From contig JANPWX010000209.1 of NCBI GenBank assembly GCA_024734555.1, positions 496,001 through 560,000 on the forward strand: 64,000 nt of DNA, read 5' to 3'. Position 1 is the stretch's first letter; each line of letters opens with the position of its first letter. The position numbers and the translations under genes are program-made. The notes under the pieces were generated by a model, which was not told where the DNA came from, made no database searches, and worked only from the letters and a program-made list of their open reading frames with translations. Shown here in pieces: positions 25,122 through 35,590 of the stretch. This DNA is from Trochalopteron elliotii. Its lineage: Eukaryota > Chordata > Aves > Passeriformes > Leiothrichidae.

Positions 25122-25410
25122 CTGGTCAATTATAACTGTGAATTACATTCACTTCCTTCCTGCCATGGCCATTTATATTACCAAAAGAGACCTTTACCTA
25201 CCAGGAGTCACCCAATACTGATGATGTGGTTGGGCTGAGCAAAGGTAGGTTTTACTTTAGCAAATCCAGTGTTCATGAAATGGCTCCTTGTTGGCCTCAC
25301 TGTCTTGTGGTGTCAACATGCTACAGAAATGTCAGCAAACCCTGGGATGCTGTTACAGGTGACTGACTGAATTATGACAAGTTAACAGGACCTGAAGTGC
25401 AATGTCCATG
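25122..25410. other. Spacer between two CR1 copies
   Basis: About 290 bp of unique sequence lies between two CR1 3' ends that face each other. No feature is recognised. Confidence 0.7.
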
Positions 25411-26735
25411 ATCACAGAATCACAGAATTAGTAGGTTGGAAGAGACCTTCAAGATCGAGTCCAACTCATGCCCTAATACCTCAATTAAACCATGGCACTC
25501 AGTGCCACATCCAGTCTTTTTTTAAACACATCCAGAGATGGTGACTGCATCACCTCCCCAGGCAGACCATTCCAGTCCTTTATCACTCTTTCCGTGAAAA
25601 AAAATTTCCTAATATCCAACCTGTATTTCACTTGGCGCAGCTTTAAGACTGTGTCCTCTCGTTCTGTCAGTTGCTGCCTGGAGAAAGAAACCAATCCCTA
25701 CCTGACTACAATCACCTTTCAGGGAATTGTAGAGAGTGATAAGGTCACCTCTGAGTCTCCTTTTCTCCAGGCTAAACAACCCCAGCTCCCTCTGCCATTC
25801 CTCATAGGGCTTGTGCTCCAAGCCCCTCACCAGCCTCGTTGCCTCCTCTGGACACGCTCAAGCGTCTCAATGTCCTTCCTAAACTGAGGGCCCAGAACTG
25901 GACACAGCACTCAAGATGTGCCCTCACCAGTGCCAAGCACAGGGGAAGAATGACCTCCCTGCTCCCGCTGGCCACACCATTCCTGACACAGACCAGGATG
26001 CTTTTTGCCCTCTTGGGCACTTGGGCACACTGCTGCCTCGTGTTCAGCTGCTGTCAAACAATACCCCCAGGTCCCGTTCTGCCCGGGCACTGTCCAGCCA
26101 CACCATTTCCAGCCTGTAATGTTGCAGGGGGTTTTGTAGCCAAAATGCATGACTTGGCACTTGGACTTATTACACTTCATCTTATTGTACTCTGTTCATC
26201 CATCTGACCGTTACTGGTTTCTTTGCAGAGCCCTCCTACCTTCCAACAGATCGACACACACTCCCAGCTTAGTGTTGTCTGCAAATCTACTATGGAAAGA
26301 CTCAATCCCCTCATCCATGTCATCAATAAAAATATTGAACAGAACTGGCCCCAACACAGACCCCTGAGGGACACCACTGGTGACTGGCTGCCAGCTGGAT
26401 GCAGCACTGTTCATCACCACTCTCTGGGCCCGGCCATCCAGCCAGTTCCTAACCCATCAAAGAGTGCTCCTGTCCAAGCCATGGGCTGCCAGCTTTTCAA
26501 GGAGTATGCTGTGGAAGACAGTGTCAAAAGCCTTGCTGAAGTCCAAATAGACAACATCCACAGCCTTTCCTGCATCCACCAGGTGGGTCACCTGGTCATG
26601 AAAGGAGACCAGGTTGGTCAAAGATGATCTACCCCTCCTAAACCCATGCTGGCTGGGTCTGATATCCTGGCTGTCCTGTAAGTGCTGTGTGATGACACTC
26701 AATAAAAACTGTTCCATCCATGATGGCCAGAAATA
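25411..26735 (-). mobile_element. CR1 LINE, 5'-truncated copy with decayed reverse transcriptase
   Basis: Read on the minus strand, this copy encodes the CR1 non-LTR reverse transcriptase in several disrupted frames. Visible blocks in order are the GFRRGRSSLTNL segment (about 26650), motif A VVYLDFSKAFDTV (about 26560), motif [16 protein letters not shown] (about 26370), and motif C, which reads FADNTKLG where the family has two aspartates. The C-terminal [12 protein letters not shown] (about 25570) follows. The element ends with two copies of ATTCTGTGA at 25411-25428, the CR1 3' terminus. The 5' end is truncated near 26735. The copy is inactive: it has several frame changes and stops, and one catalytic aspartate is lost. 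Confidence 0.92.
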
Positions 26736-27749
26736 GCCAGGAAGAGATGCAAGAATTAGGATACGCTGCATAATTTGGAATGCAGGTTGGTAGCTATGTG
26801 CTAGAAAAGTTATTGTTCACAGGCAGAAAAAAGCCTGACCTGGCAATGGCGACAAAGAGAACTTCTGACTATGAAGGCATCCAACACACACCCAACATTG
26901 CCTGCGTTAATGCCCATAGAGGAAGTCAAACATCCATTAGTCCCTATGTTATAATGGCATAGAACTCCATTTCCTTCATTTGGTGAGCTATCACCTCAAG
27001 CTGACAATTTGTAGTGCCATGGGCCCAGCAACTGGAGAATTAATTTGACTAAAATTAATTAAAGTGTCCTTTGAAACACTACAACATGTGTGGTGACATG
27101 AGGCATATCAAGATGGGATAAAAAGAGAGCACTATGACAGTGCCTACCCCTCCTGTGACAGCCTCAGTGATGCACTGAGGCTACTGCCCATTGACAGAAG
27201 CTGATAGCTGTCCCTCTGCACCCTTGGCCTTAAAGGCTGCATGCTGACAGTCTTGGATGTGTGCAAATTCACAGCACAGCAACTCAGAAGATCTTTACAT
27301 GTATACAAGCACCTTTTCCTGCTGCTGCTGGCCTTACCAGGTGCAGAGAACATCACGAACCTCTGGAGTGTTGGTCCATGTCTCCCAGAACTGATGGTCT
27401 ACAGCACCAAGGCAGGAATCAGGGTCAGTCACTTGCAGCTGGAAAAAAAAAATTAAATAGTGCCTCAAAAAAACTAGGGGTCCAGAACTGTTTTTTCTCT
27501 CTGCCCAGATATACTAGGTCCCAGAGTCGAGAATAGACAGGATTCTGGAAAAGGCCTTGGTCCCCAACCAGGTCCCCACCAGAAGAAAAGCCAGCAGCCC
27601 ACATCATAGGATCCCTGACAAAAAACATGCAATAGGATAAGATGATTGCGGCTGGGTGCAGGCTTTCAGGTAACATAAAATTAAAAGTTGAGTTCAACCT
27701 ATTCTCTGCTCCTCAGGCTATACCCACTGTTTCCCTCAGCCTTTATCCA
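26736..27749. other. Unique sequence between CR1 and LTR
   Basis: About 1 kb without a recognisable gene or repeat. Open frames are shorter than 100 codons and match nothing known. Confidence 0.6.
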
Positions 27750-29265
27750 TGTAGTGGTTTCACGTTTGCCAATTTCTGTTTCCCAAAATTAGTGTAGTGG
27801 TCTGAGTGCCCATTAGAATTACTTACTCTTTTTCTGCTGTGAGATAGGATTAGGAGAAAAACAAAGCAGGCTCAAACTTAAAAGGTATAAAGACAGGTTT
27901 ATTAACACAACTACAAGAGAGAAGAAATTAATAAGAATCAGAATAAAACCATCAAAACACTTCCCTCTCCCCCAACAGCTTCTTTTCTTTCTCGCAGACA
28001 ACGCATAAAGACGAAACTCAGAACTCTAGGTCAGTACCACTTATAAAATAGTCTTTCATCAGTCCATTTAGAGAGAGAAGTCTCTTTTGGTCTGTAATGG
28101 TAACTTCCCATAAGAAAGAAGAGTCTGCTTGTGGCTTGTAACTCTCACGAAAACAGCTGTCCTGAGAAATCTGCAGTTGTGAAAACCCTCCTACATCTTG
28201 CAACCTTTCCTGTGGCAGCATATAGGCCATGAAGTTCATTAGGGTATCACTTTAAAGATGAACAGTTCCAAATGTAAAGGTTTTTCATCTGTCTCTAAAA
28301 CCATCTCCATCTCAAGAAAAAGAGGTCTTCTTCTTTCCCTGGGGGCAGAGGGCTTCATATCACTTTATCTTACTGTACTCAGTCTTCTCATAAGATCACA
28401 GCTACTTCAGTATTTACCTAGTCCATCACAAATACCTTTGCTTGAATCTACAATCTGAATACTCTCATCATCTCCCCAATGCATATTTTTCCACAGTTTA
28501 AAGGGATATTCTAGCATATTATCTGTTACCACAGCTCACAAAAGACTTTCAGCCCAAAAACCAAGGCATCTTCTCTATCTCCTCATATAAGATGTCACTC
28601 TTTCACTGATCCTGATATCTTCATATTGTCTCTTTATGTGTCCCACTCTGGCTTCCCTAAGACTCAGAGAAAAGGTTAGTGCTTTGCAAGTTTCATCTGT
28701 GCAGTGAAAGAGTTAAATTCTTTTCTGGGTCTCTCCCTCTTAGGCTGTGGCTCATGGTGTTGGGTTTCAAAGCTGCGCTGATGGTGGCGGGGGGGCCTCA
28801 GAAACAACGGGCAGGATTTCAGTAGGCAGGCTGGTGGACGTCTCCCCCCAACCCTTGGTGACATCCGGGTGGGCCCAGCCCAGGCTCAGAGCTGGTCCCA
28901 GGGGACATCTCCCTCAGCCTAGCCAGCAGCAGGGCAGGCCTTAAGGTCAGTTGGATGTTAGTAGCTGCGGCCTCCCCTTCCCCCAGCTGGCAGATCCTGG
29001 GGCCCAGGGGCTAGACCAAGCCCAGCCCCACCAGCACGGTGGAGCTGCAGGGGCTTGGCCTGGCCCTGCCCACCACACAGAGCGGGCCAGGCCAGTTGTT
29101 ACCTGCTGTCAGGCTGGTCGGAAAAGAGGGAAATTCCCGAGATTCTCTGATTTTTAACCTGTGTAGTCTGGAGGCGTTTCTAACTCTCTAATTGGTCAGT
29201 CAAGCTGTCAATATTTTGCTATAATTTCCTTGGAAAAAATATCACTTCCAAGCTAAACCAGCACA
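27750..29265 (-). mobile_element. Solo LTR of an avian endogenous retrovirus
   Basis: On the minus strand the element begins TGTGCTGGTTTAGC at 29265 and ends ACCACTACA at 27750, giving TG...CA termini. Near its 3' end the minus strand has TTAATAAACC (about 27905) followed by an R-U5-like segment rich in T and C, which sets the orientation. The U3 part (28750-29120) is GC-rich. Flanking pentamers are ATCCA and ATCTC, an imperfect target duplication. No internal retroviral sequence is attached, so I read it as a solo LTR. The long size (about 1.5 kb) leaves open a composite structure. The 29265 boundary is less certain than the other. Confidence 0.6.
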
Positions 29266-29369
29266 ATCTCCCAAAAATGCAAACTGAGAATTTTTCCTTT
29301 CTGAGCATACTAAAAAAAGATTAAGGGAGCATAACAGCTGCAGAGAAGTCCGACTTCAACTGTCATTAT

Positions 29370-29375
29370 TCCAAA
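29370..29375. repeat. Left target-site duplication TCCAAA of the provirus
   Basis: The hexamer TCCAAA directly precedes the 5' LTR and recurs directly after the 3' LTR (36299-36304). A 6-bp duplication is typical of ERVK/beta- and alpharetroviral integrases. Confidence 0.85.
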
Positions 29376-30442
29376 TGTTGCAGCAGAGCTGGTCTATAGC
29401 TGGACAAAATAAATCTGCTCATAACAAATCCAATTTGGCTAATCTGGCTTGTTTTAGTGTCTTGGTTTGGACAGACAGGTATCTGCCAGGGAAAGCTGGA
29501 GTTTCCCTTGGAATGGAGAATGTAAACCACCCCCCCCACACACACACCCTTTTCCAATTATAAATTTGCCATTAGGGCAAAGATTTGGGGGTAGGAATAG
29601 CAATTCTTTACTAGTATGTATAACAAAACAAATAAAAACAACAACTCTACAGCATTAATAACAAAACAGTACCAAGAACCTTGAGGGCTTTGCTTCACAA
29701 AAAACCCAGGGCAGTTTTGGTCTCGGTGCCCCTGCAGGAATTCTCAGGACACCAAGCTGGAAACTGCAAAGTCCCAGGCTGGTAGCTGAATGGCAGGATG
29801 TCCCCAGCAGGCAGGGGCAGGGTGTCCCAGCAGGGCAGGGAGGTGCAGGGTCACGCTGTAGCAAAAAGAGCAGCACCGAAGAAGCCGGGACGGCAGGGCA
29901 GGGCTGGCTCAGCTCCAGCAGGGCCGGTGGAGGAGCTCAGAATTCCAGGGCAGGCGAGCAGATGATGGCAGACCTCCCAGGACTGGACCCCTCCAGCAAC
30001 AGTGAACTCTCGCAGCAAGCAGCAACCCAGCTGTTCTCTTTCCCCGAATACCAAAAAAACCAGAGAGCGATGCTGCCTCCAGCTCCGTCCTTTACCTGCC
30101 CCAAAACTCATGTACCCAACACTTAGTCTCCTTGGTAACTTATGGGGAAAAAATTCTTTAGAGTAAAAACAAAAAAGGAACAAACCTAACTCCCAACATC
30201 TAGAAACAAGTCGCTGGGAATTTATACAGAGACCTCAGCCAATCATTTTCAGTCCAGAGGGCAGACATATGATAGTCAAGGAGCTGGGTGGTGTTAAAAC
30301 CAAGACCAATCAGTTGTATGGACCCGGGAGTGTTGAACCCACTATATAAGAAGGATCCAAACAATAAAACATGCTGTTTGCTCATAACCCTCATTGTGTA
30401 CTGTGTCATGTGCCTGTCTCCAGCCCACAACCACACATAACA
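29376..30442 (+). mobile_element. ERVK 5' LTR, interrupted by a nested solo LTR
   Basis: The LTR begins TGTTGCAGCAG and ends ATAACA. Without the inserted 741-bp element and its 5-bp duplication it is about 321 bp, close to the 331-bp 3' LTR. Promoter features are a CCAAT box (30306-30310), TATA box TATATAAG (30343-30350) and polyadenylation signal AATAAA (30363-30368). The U3 5' part (29376-29457) is separated from the rest (30199-30442) by the insertion. Confidence 0.9.
29458..30198 (-). mobile_element. Solo LTR nested in the ERVK 5' LTR
   Basis: A 741-bp TG...CA element starts TGTCTTGGTTTGG at 29458 and ends CCCAACA at 30198. It is flanked by TTTAG (29453-29457) and TCTAG (30199-30203), a 5-bp duplication with one mismatch. 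The 3' LTR of the provirus retains the unoccupied site (TTCTAGAAACAAG). The minus-strand orientation is inferred from similarity of its left end, in reverse complement, to other LTR 3' ends in this window (…ACCAAGACA, …ACCAGGACA). It contains no genes and inserted after the provirus. Confidence 0.85.
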
Positions 30443-30444
30443 CG

Positions 30445-30462
30445 TGGTGTGCCGATGTGAGG
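30445..30462 (+). other. Primer-binding site, tRNA-Trp-like
   Basis: Two bases after the LTR end the sequence TGGTGTGCCGATGTGAGG begins. It resembles the tRNA-Trp primer site of avian alpharetroviruses (TGGTGACCCCGACGTGA) with one missing base and three or four substitutions. The position, two bases after the terminal CA, is right for a retroviral primer site. The exact tRNA is inferred. Confidence 0.55.
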
Positions 30463-30558
30463 AAAGCAGCCATTTCTGTGTCCAGAGCAGGGGAAACAAA
30501 AAAAGCAGCATAGGAGCCAGAGAAGTGAAAATTTGCAATAATATAGCGAGCAGAGTTA

Positions 30559-32057
30559 TTGCAGTGGAAAGACACTCAAATTTGGAATTCCTTTGTACTT
30601 ACCTCTGAAAATAGAAGAAAACAACCATTCAAACCATGGGCGGGATGGATCTCTGTGCAGGAACATCCAACTTTGAAGGTATGGTCACTTGTTTTAGAAG
30701 AATGGGAGGTAGAATATGATCGAGAGGCATTGTTAGCATTACTAACATGGGCTAAGAACCATGGATTGGACACACCTAAAGAGGCTGCCCTTGATTTGAA
30801 AGCCCCTGCAACCCTGAAAAAACCAGCTCCAGCCTCATTGTTGTTCCAAGCAGAAACCATCCCCACTCAAGACCTGGTAATCTTTTGGATGGAGGTAAAA
30901 CAAAAAGTGATAGAATCCAGGGATATAGAGGGGGCTGAACTAATTTCTTATCCATGTATTCACCATCATCAGAAGACTGGCGGCAGGGGAGAGCAGTTGC
31001 AGCATTCCCAGTTACATGAGGTAATGGCACAACACCCAACAAGTATGTACCCTTTAACTGGTAAATCCTTTCAGAGCTATGCCAACTGGCTGCTAAACAC
31101 AGGCTAGGGTCACCTGCTGTTGCAAATATGCTTCCATTCATAACCGCTAGTGAATTAACCCCCTATGATAAGAAGGAATTTGCAAAATTGCTCTGTACTC
31201 CAGTGCAATATATGATGTTAGAATCAGCCTGGAAGTCCTATGCAGAGGACCAGGGACTGCAAAATTCAAGAGCTTTGCAGCAGGACCCACGTTTTGGGGC
31301 AGGAGTTTCTCAGTTTATGGGACTGCCCCCCATGGAAGACGCACAGTCCCAAGCATGCCTTAATCCCTTAATCCCAGCCCAAGCAAAGGACTTGGCAATG
31401 CGAGCTCTAACAAAAATTACAAATATGTCTGTGCCTACCCAAAGTTACTCAAGTATAAAACAAAACCCCTACAAATTATATACGCAATTCATAGAATATC
31501 CGCAAGGTGCTACAGAAAAACACATAGCAAAAAGGAAAGCAAGGAGCCAATTAATACTACAGTTAGCATGAGATAATGCAAACGAGGACTGTAGAAAGAT
31601 TATAGATGCATTAACTAAAGAGAATCCACCCCTAGAGGATATGATAAATGCATGTGCTAAAGTTGGGACTGGATCTCACAACATGGATATGTTAGCTAAT
31701 GCTATTACATCTGCTGTTAAACAAACATCCCATCGCTACAAATGTGGACAACAAGGCCATGTGAAGGCAAACTGTCCACACCAGTCCATACCACAGGAGA
31801 CACTTCAAGAGCAGAGGGGTATGAATACAAACTGCAACACATGTGGAAGATTCAGACATGCAACCAAGGTATGCAGGTCCAAATTTCATATTAATGGTCA
31901 ATCTCCCAAGGACCAGGGAAACGGGAAACCAAGTATGAAAGGAAAATGTGTGACGACACAAGTATTTTCCCACCCTCTGGTACAAGCCTGTGTGACCAAC
32001 TCACAGCCAGGACAAGAGGATCAGCTGGCATGGATGTATCCACCTCAATCCCAATAA
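30559..32057 (+). pseudogene. gag: ERVK gag (matrix-capsid-nucleocapsid), broken
   Basis: The first part (30559-31107) is a 182-codon open frame covering the matrix and linker region. Its start codon is uncertain. Near 31070-31085 the coding signal moves to another frame, which carries capsid and nucleocapsid to 32057. Capsid contains a degenerate major homology region (IKQNPYKLYTQFIEYPQGA, about 31455-31511). An in-frame TGA interrupts it at 31569-31571. Nucleocapsid has two CCHC zinc knuckles. The first (31734-31779) has Arg in place of its first Cys. The second (31833-31874) is complete (C-x2-C-x4-H-x4-C). Gag would form the core and bind RNA. This copy cannot make a full-length product. 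Confidence 0.88.
31916..31922 (+). promoter_or_regulatory. Gag-pro -1 ribosomal frameshift slippery site
   Basis: GGGAAAC is read in the gag frame as G-GGA-AAC, exactly the X-XXY-YYZ arrangement for -1 slippage and the same heptamer used at gag-pro by simian type D retroviruses. A -1 shift here enters the dUTPase frame, which is open from 31922. Gag continues to its own stop at 32057, leaving a 135-nt overlap. A downstream stimulatory structure was not modelled. Confidence 0.75.
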
Positions 32058-32323
32058 TCATAAACTCATTACAGGTACATAAAGTCCCTCCTGAAGCCCA
32101 GGGGCCCACTGGGAGAGGACTGAGTACACTGCTTCTAGCAAGATCCAGTGCCATGCTGCAAGGTATCTTTGTGCACCCTGGTGTCATAGGTGACAACTTT
32201 ACAGGACAAATACAAGCCATGGTATCAAATCCTACTTCACCCATGACTATCCCTGCTAAAACCAGAATTGCTCAGCTCATTCCTTTACAGTCTTCTGTCC
32301 CCAAAACAGATTCTAGGGAGTGA
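31922..32323 (+). pseudogene. ERVK dUTPase domain of pro, mostly intact
   Basis: In the -1 frame relative to gag, residues show the trimeric dUTPase motif order. Motif 1 is TRGSAGMDV (about 32012-32038). Motif 2 is around GRGLSTLLLARSS. Motif 3 is PGVIGDNFTGQIQ (about 32178-32216). Motif 4 is IPAKTRIAQLI. The enzyme hydrolyses dUTP and limits uracil in viral DNA, and its fusion upstream of protease is a betaretroviral trait. The glycine-rich fifth motif would follow the TGA at 32321-32323. The frame ends there, with a second in-frame TGA at 32330-32332. Confidence 0.85.
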
Positions 32324-32640
32324 GGAGACTGAGGCTTTGGATCAACAGAAGAGCTCCAGGTGTACTGGACTCAGGTCATAGGTGATCCAAGACTTAATAT
32401 GGTTTGTACTATTACGATACCTCAAGCAAAGCCTTCGCAGATAAAGGTCAGTGGGATGATTGACATAGGGGCATATTTCACCATCATCTCTGCCCACACT
32501 TGGCCTCCATCATGGCCACCAAGCCTGCGGGATCCACTGTTGCTGGCCTCAGAGGGACCGCACAGAGCTGTTTGAGGAGCAAACCTGTTTTGGTAAAAAA
32601 TCCTGAGGGACAAACAGCTACAATTTGACCTTACATCACT
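32324..32640 (+). pseudogene. pro: ERVK aspartic protease, inactivated
   Basis: Protease follows dUTPase in the same frame beyond two TGA codons. The active-site region reads SGMIDIGAY at about 32450-32476. The catalytic Asp codon (32462-32464) is present, but the following residue, Thr or Ser in aspartic proteases, is Ile. Reading then continues as FTIISAHTWPPSW. After about 32515 the family-like sequence moves to another frame (AGLRGTAQSCL segment). The protein would cleave Gag and Pol. This copy is dead by active-site substitution, stops and a frameshift. Confidence 0.8.
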
Positions 32641-32668
32641 GCAGCATCACTTAACCTGTGGGGGAGGG

Positions 32669-34249
32669 ATGTTCTGTCTGCATGAGAAGTCCAGATGGGG
32701 ACAGATTTTTAACAGGGGCCACTGTATTAGAGGGCATAAAGTATCCCACATTTGCTCTAAAATAGCTTACTATTCAACCTGTGTGGGTACCACAGTGGCC
32801 CCTGGAAAAGGAGAAACTAGACACCCTAAAACCGAGGAACAACTGGTTCAAGGACACATAGAGCCATCTATGAGCCCTTGGAACACCCCAGTATTTGTTA
32901 TAAAAAAGAAGTCTGGTAAATAGAGGCTACTCCATGACCTAAGAACAATTAACTTCGTGATGGAGAGCATGGGCGCCCCCAGCTTGGTATGCCATCTGCT
33001 ACAATGATACCTTCCTCCTGGGACATCCAGATTGTAGACTTGAAAGACTTTTTTCACTATTCCATTACACCCCGACGATACCCCAAAGTTTGATTTTACA
33101 TTGCCTTCCATTAATAATGGAAGTAATAATAACCAGTGCAACGTTATCAGTGGAGAGTTCTTCCGCAAGGCATGAAAAACAGCCCCACAATTTGTCAATG
33201 GTACATTGCACAGGCACTCTCAACTGTGAGAGAACAATTACCCGTGGCGTACTGTTACCACTACGTGGATGACATTTTGATTGCAACCCAAACCAAAAAA
33301 GAACTCTCACAGATCCAGCCAAGCCTGCTTGCAAGCATTAAAAACATTTGGGCTGCAGGTTGCACCAGAGAAGGTGCAGCAGCAAGCACCCTGGAAATAT
33401 TTGGGACTCAAAATAATGAGCCAGACTATACAGCTGCAAACAATTCAGTTTTCAACCAAAATTCTGACTCTAAACAACACACAAAAACTTTTGGGTACCA
33501 TCAACTGGGTCAGACCTTATTTAGGATTGATCAACTCACAATTAGCACCCTTATTTGATCCCCTAAAAGGTGATCCTGAATTAACTTCCCCCAGAAAATT
33601 AACCCCAGAGGCAAAAGCTGCTCTCGAAACAGTAGAGCAAGCTATCACAAACAGACAAGTCCACCAGATATGCATAGAAGTGTGTATCACTGTGTTTATT
33701 CTCACTGTTAATCTTCATCCTACTGGTATTATTGGGCAGTGGGATACTCACTGGCCTGATGCTTTGCACATTCTAGAGTGGATGTTTTTACCTCAGCAGC
33801 CAAAAAAGATGGCATGCACTGTCTTTGAACTACTTGCAGAATTAATTATCAAATATTGTCACAGGTGTTTACAATTGAATGCTAGAGAGCCTTCAAAAAT
33901 TATTATTCCTGTGACACAAGAGCAGTTTGAATGGTGTTTTGCTAACAGTACAGCATTGCAAAGTGCTTTGCAAAATTTTTCTGGACAAATCACTTACCAT
34001 TTACCAAGCCATAAATTGCTGAAGTTAAGTAGGGAAACTGAACTCTCTATAAAACCTCTTAATAGCCGAACACCATTAAAGAGTGTTACACTGTTTACTG
34101 ATGGTTCTGGGAAAATGGGAAAGGCCATTGTAACATGGAAAGAGGAAGGTGCATGGCAAATGTTGGAGGTTTATGAAAATGGGTCACCGCAGTTAGTAGA
34201 ACTGCATGCTGTGGCTATGGCTTTCCCCACACTCCTCTAAATGTTGTGA
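32669..34249 (+). pseudogene. pol: ERVK reverse transcriptase and RNase H, broken
   Basis: The reverse transcriptase N-terminal segment contains [16 protein letters not shown] (ends 32920) and is followed by an in-frame TAG at 32921-32923. The palm continues in other frames with LPQGMKNSPTICQWY (about 33160) and the catalytic YVDD box (codons 33262-33273). After a frame change near 33340 the connection and RNase H run in one long frame (33281-34240). RNase H shows FTDGSG (34094-34111) and VELHAV (Glu codon 34199-34201). Stops follow at 34238 and 34247. Product would copy viral RNA into DNA. At least three frame changes or stops make it non-functional. Confidence 0.9.
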
Positions 34250-35590
34250 CTGACTGCCTATGTTGCTGATATCACACAGAGATTAGATCAAGCACTACCA
34301 GAGGAAACCGACAATGCAAAACTATTTGACTTACTAAAAACTACATGCCATACTATCCAAGCCAGAATTTGCCCCTATTATGTACAACACATCAGAAGTC
34401 ACATAAATTTACCAGGTTTCATCACAGAGAGCAATGCTCAATCAGACAGCAGCCACACAGGAGCACTGGCCTCAAGGGTGGTCTTACCTCCAGCTTCAGG
34501 TACAACCTGTGCAGTTCAGGGCAAGCATCACCCCACCTTGCTCAAGCTCACATCCTGACTCAGAGACCTTGCCTGGAATCTGCACTGGCCCATGCCAAAG
34601 CACAGCACAGCACATGGGTCTCGGGGCCCCAGCTGACATGGACAGTATCACAGCCAAACAAGCAAAGGCATCACACGTTTTTTTCCACCAAGGTGTTCAA
34701 GTTTTACAGCGACAATTCCAGCTACCCAACACAGAGAGTTGTAATATAGTTAACACTTGTGCTGACTGCCAAGGCCACATGGCACCATTACAGATGGGGG
34801 TAAACCCTCATGGACGACGTGCTTTGCAAGTCTGGCAAATTGATGTCACACACATCCCTGGATTCGGACATCTAAAACATGTGCAATTTGTCTATTGATA
34901 CATTTTCATCAGCAATATGGGCTATAGTACACACAGGAGAAAAAGGTTGGGATGCCATTGCACAGTGGAGATTGGCCTTTGCTGCTTTAGGTATCCCCTG
35001 TACCATCAAAACAGACAATGGTCCTGCATACATTTCACAGAAAATGAGACATTTGCTACAACTCTGAGGTGTGTCACACCACACAAGTATCCCCCGGTTA
35101 GCAACAGGACAAGCCACCAGGGAGAGAGCACATAGCACTTTAAAACATGTATTTGAAAAACAAAAGAAAGGAATGTGTGGTGAATCCCCACAGAGCAAGG
35201 TAGCTAAAGCCATCTATACACAAAATCATCTGAGAGTATTATAAAAGTCCCAGAACCCAGTCATTTTAAATCACTTTCTATCACTACAATCATCAAGATG
35301 ATCAGTCGCCCAAACCCAAGGTAATGGTATGAGACCTTATCACCAATAGGTGGGGAGGCCCATGGAATGTCATTACAAGGGGACAGGGATACGCCTGTGT
35401 TTCCACAGACACCAGTGCAGGTGCATTGGACACCTGCCAGATGTGTCCATTCTGCCCTATGTCCTGACCAAGACCACAAATAGCATCCTCCTGGTGGCCT
35501 GTCAACAGATGTCACAGAGTCATGTGTGGAACAGTGAGGGAAACAACTTGTGCACCTACCTCACAAAAATCTGGGATTCTTGAAGTGACA
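34250..35590 (+). pseudogene. pol: ERVK integrase, broken
   Basis: After RNase H a junction segment (HIRSHINLPGFITES, near 34385-34430) leads into integrase. The zinc-domain cysteine pair is seen in NTCADCQGH (about 34750). The catalytic triad can be traced across frames: Asp in WQIDVTHI (34842-34844), Asp in KTDNGPAY (35014-35016) and Glu in ATRERAHSTLK (35122-35124). The C-terminal DNA-binding domain is recognisable as RWGGPWNVITRGQGYACVS (35348-35404). In-frame stops include 35065-35067. The domain set is complete but spread over different frames, so no enzyme can be made. Confidence 0.87.
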
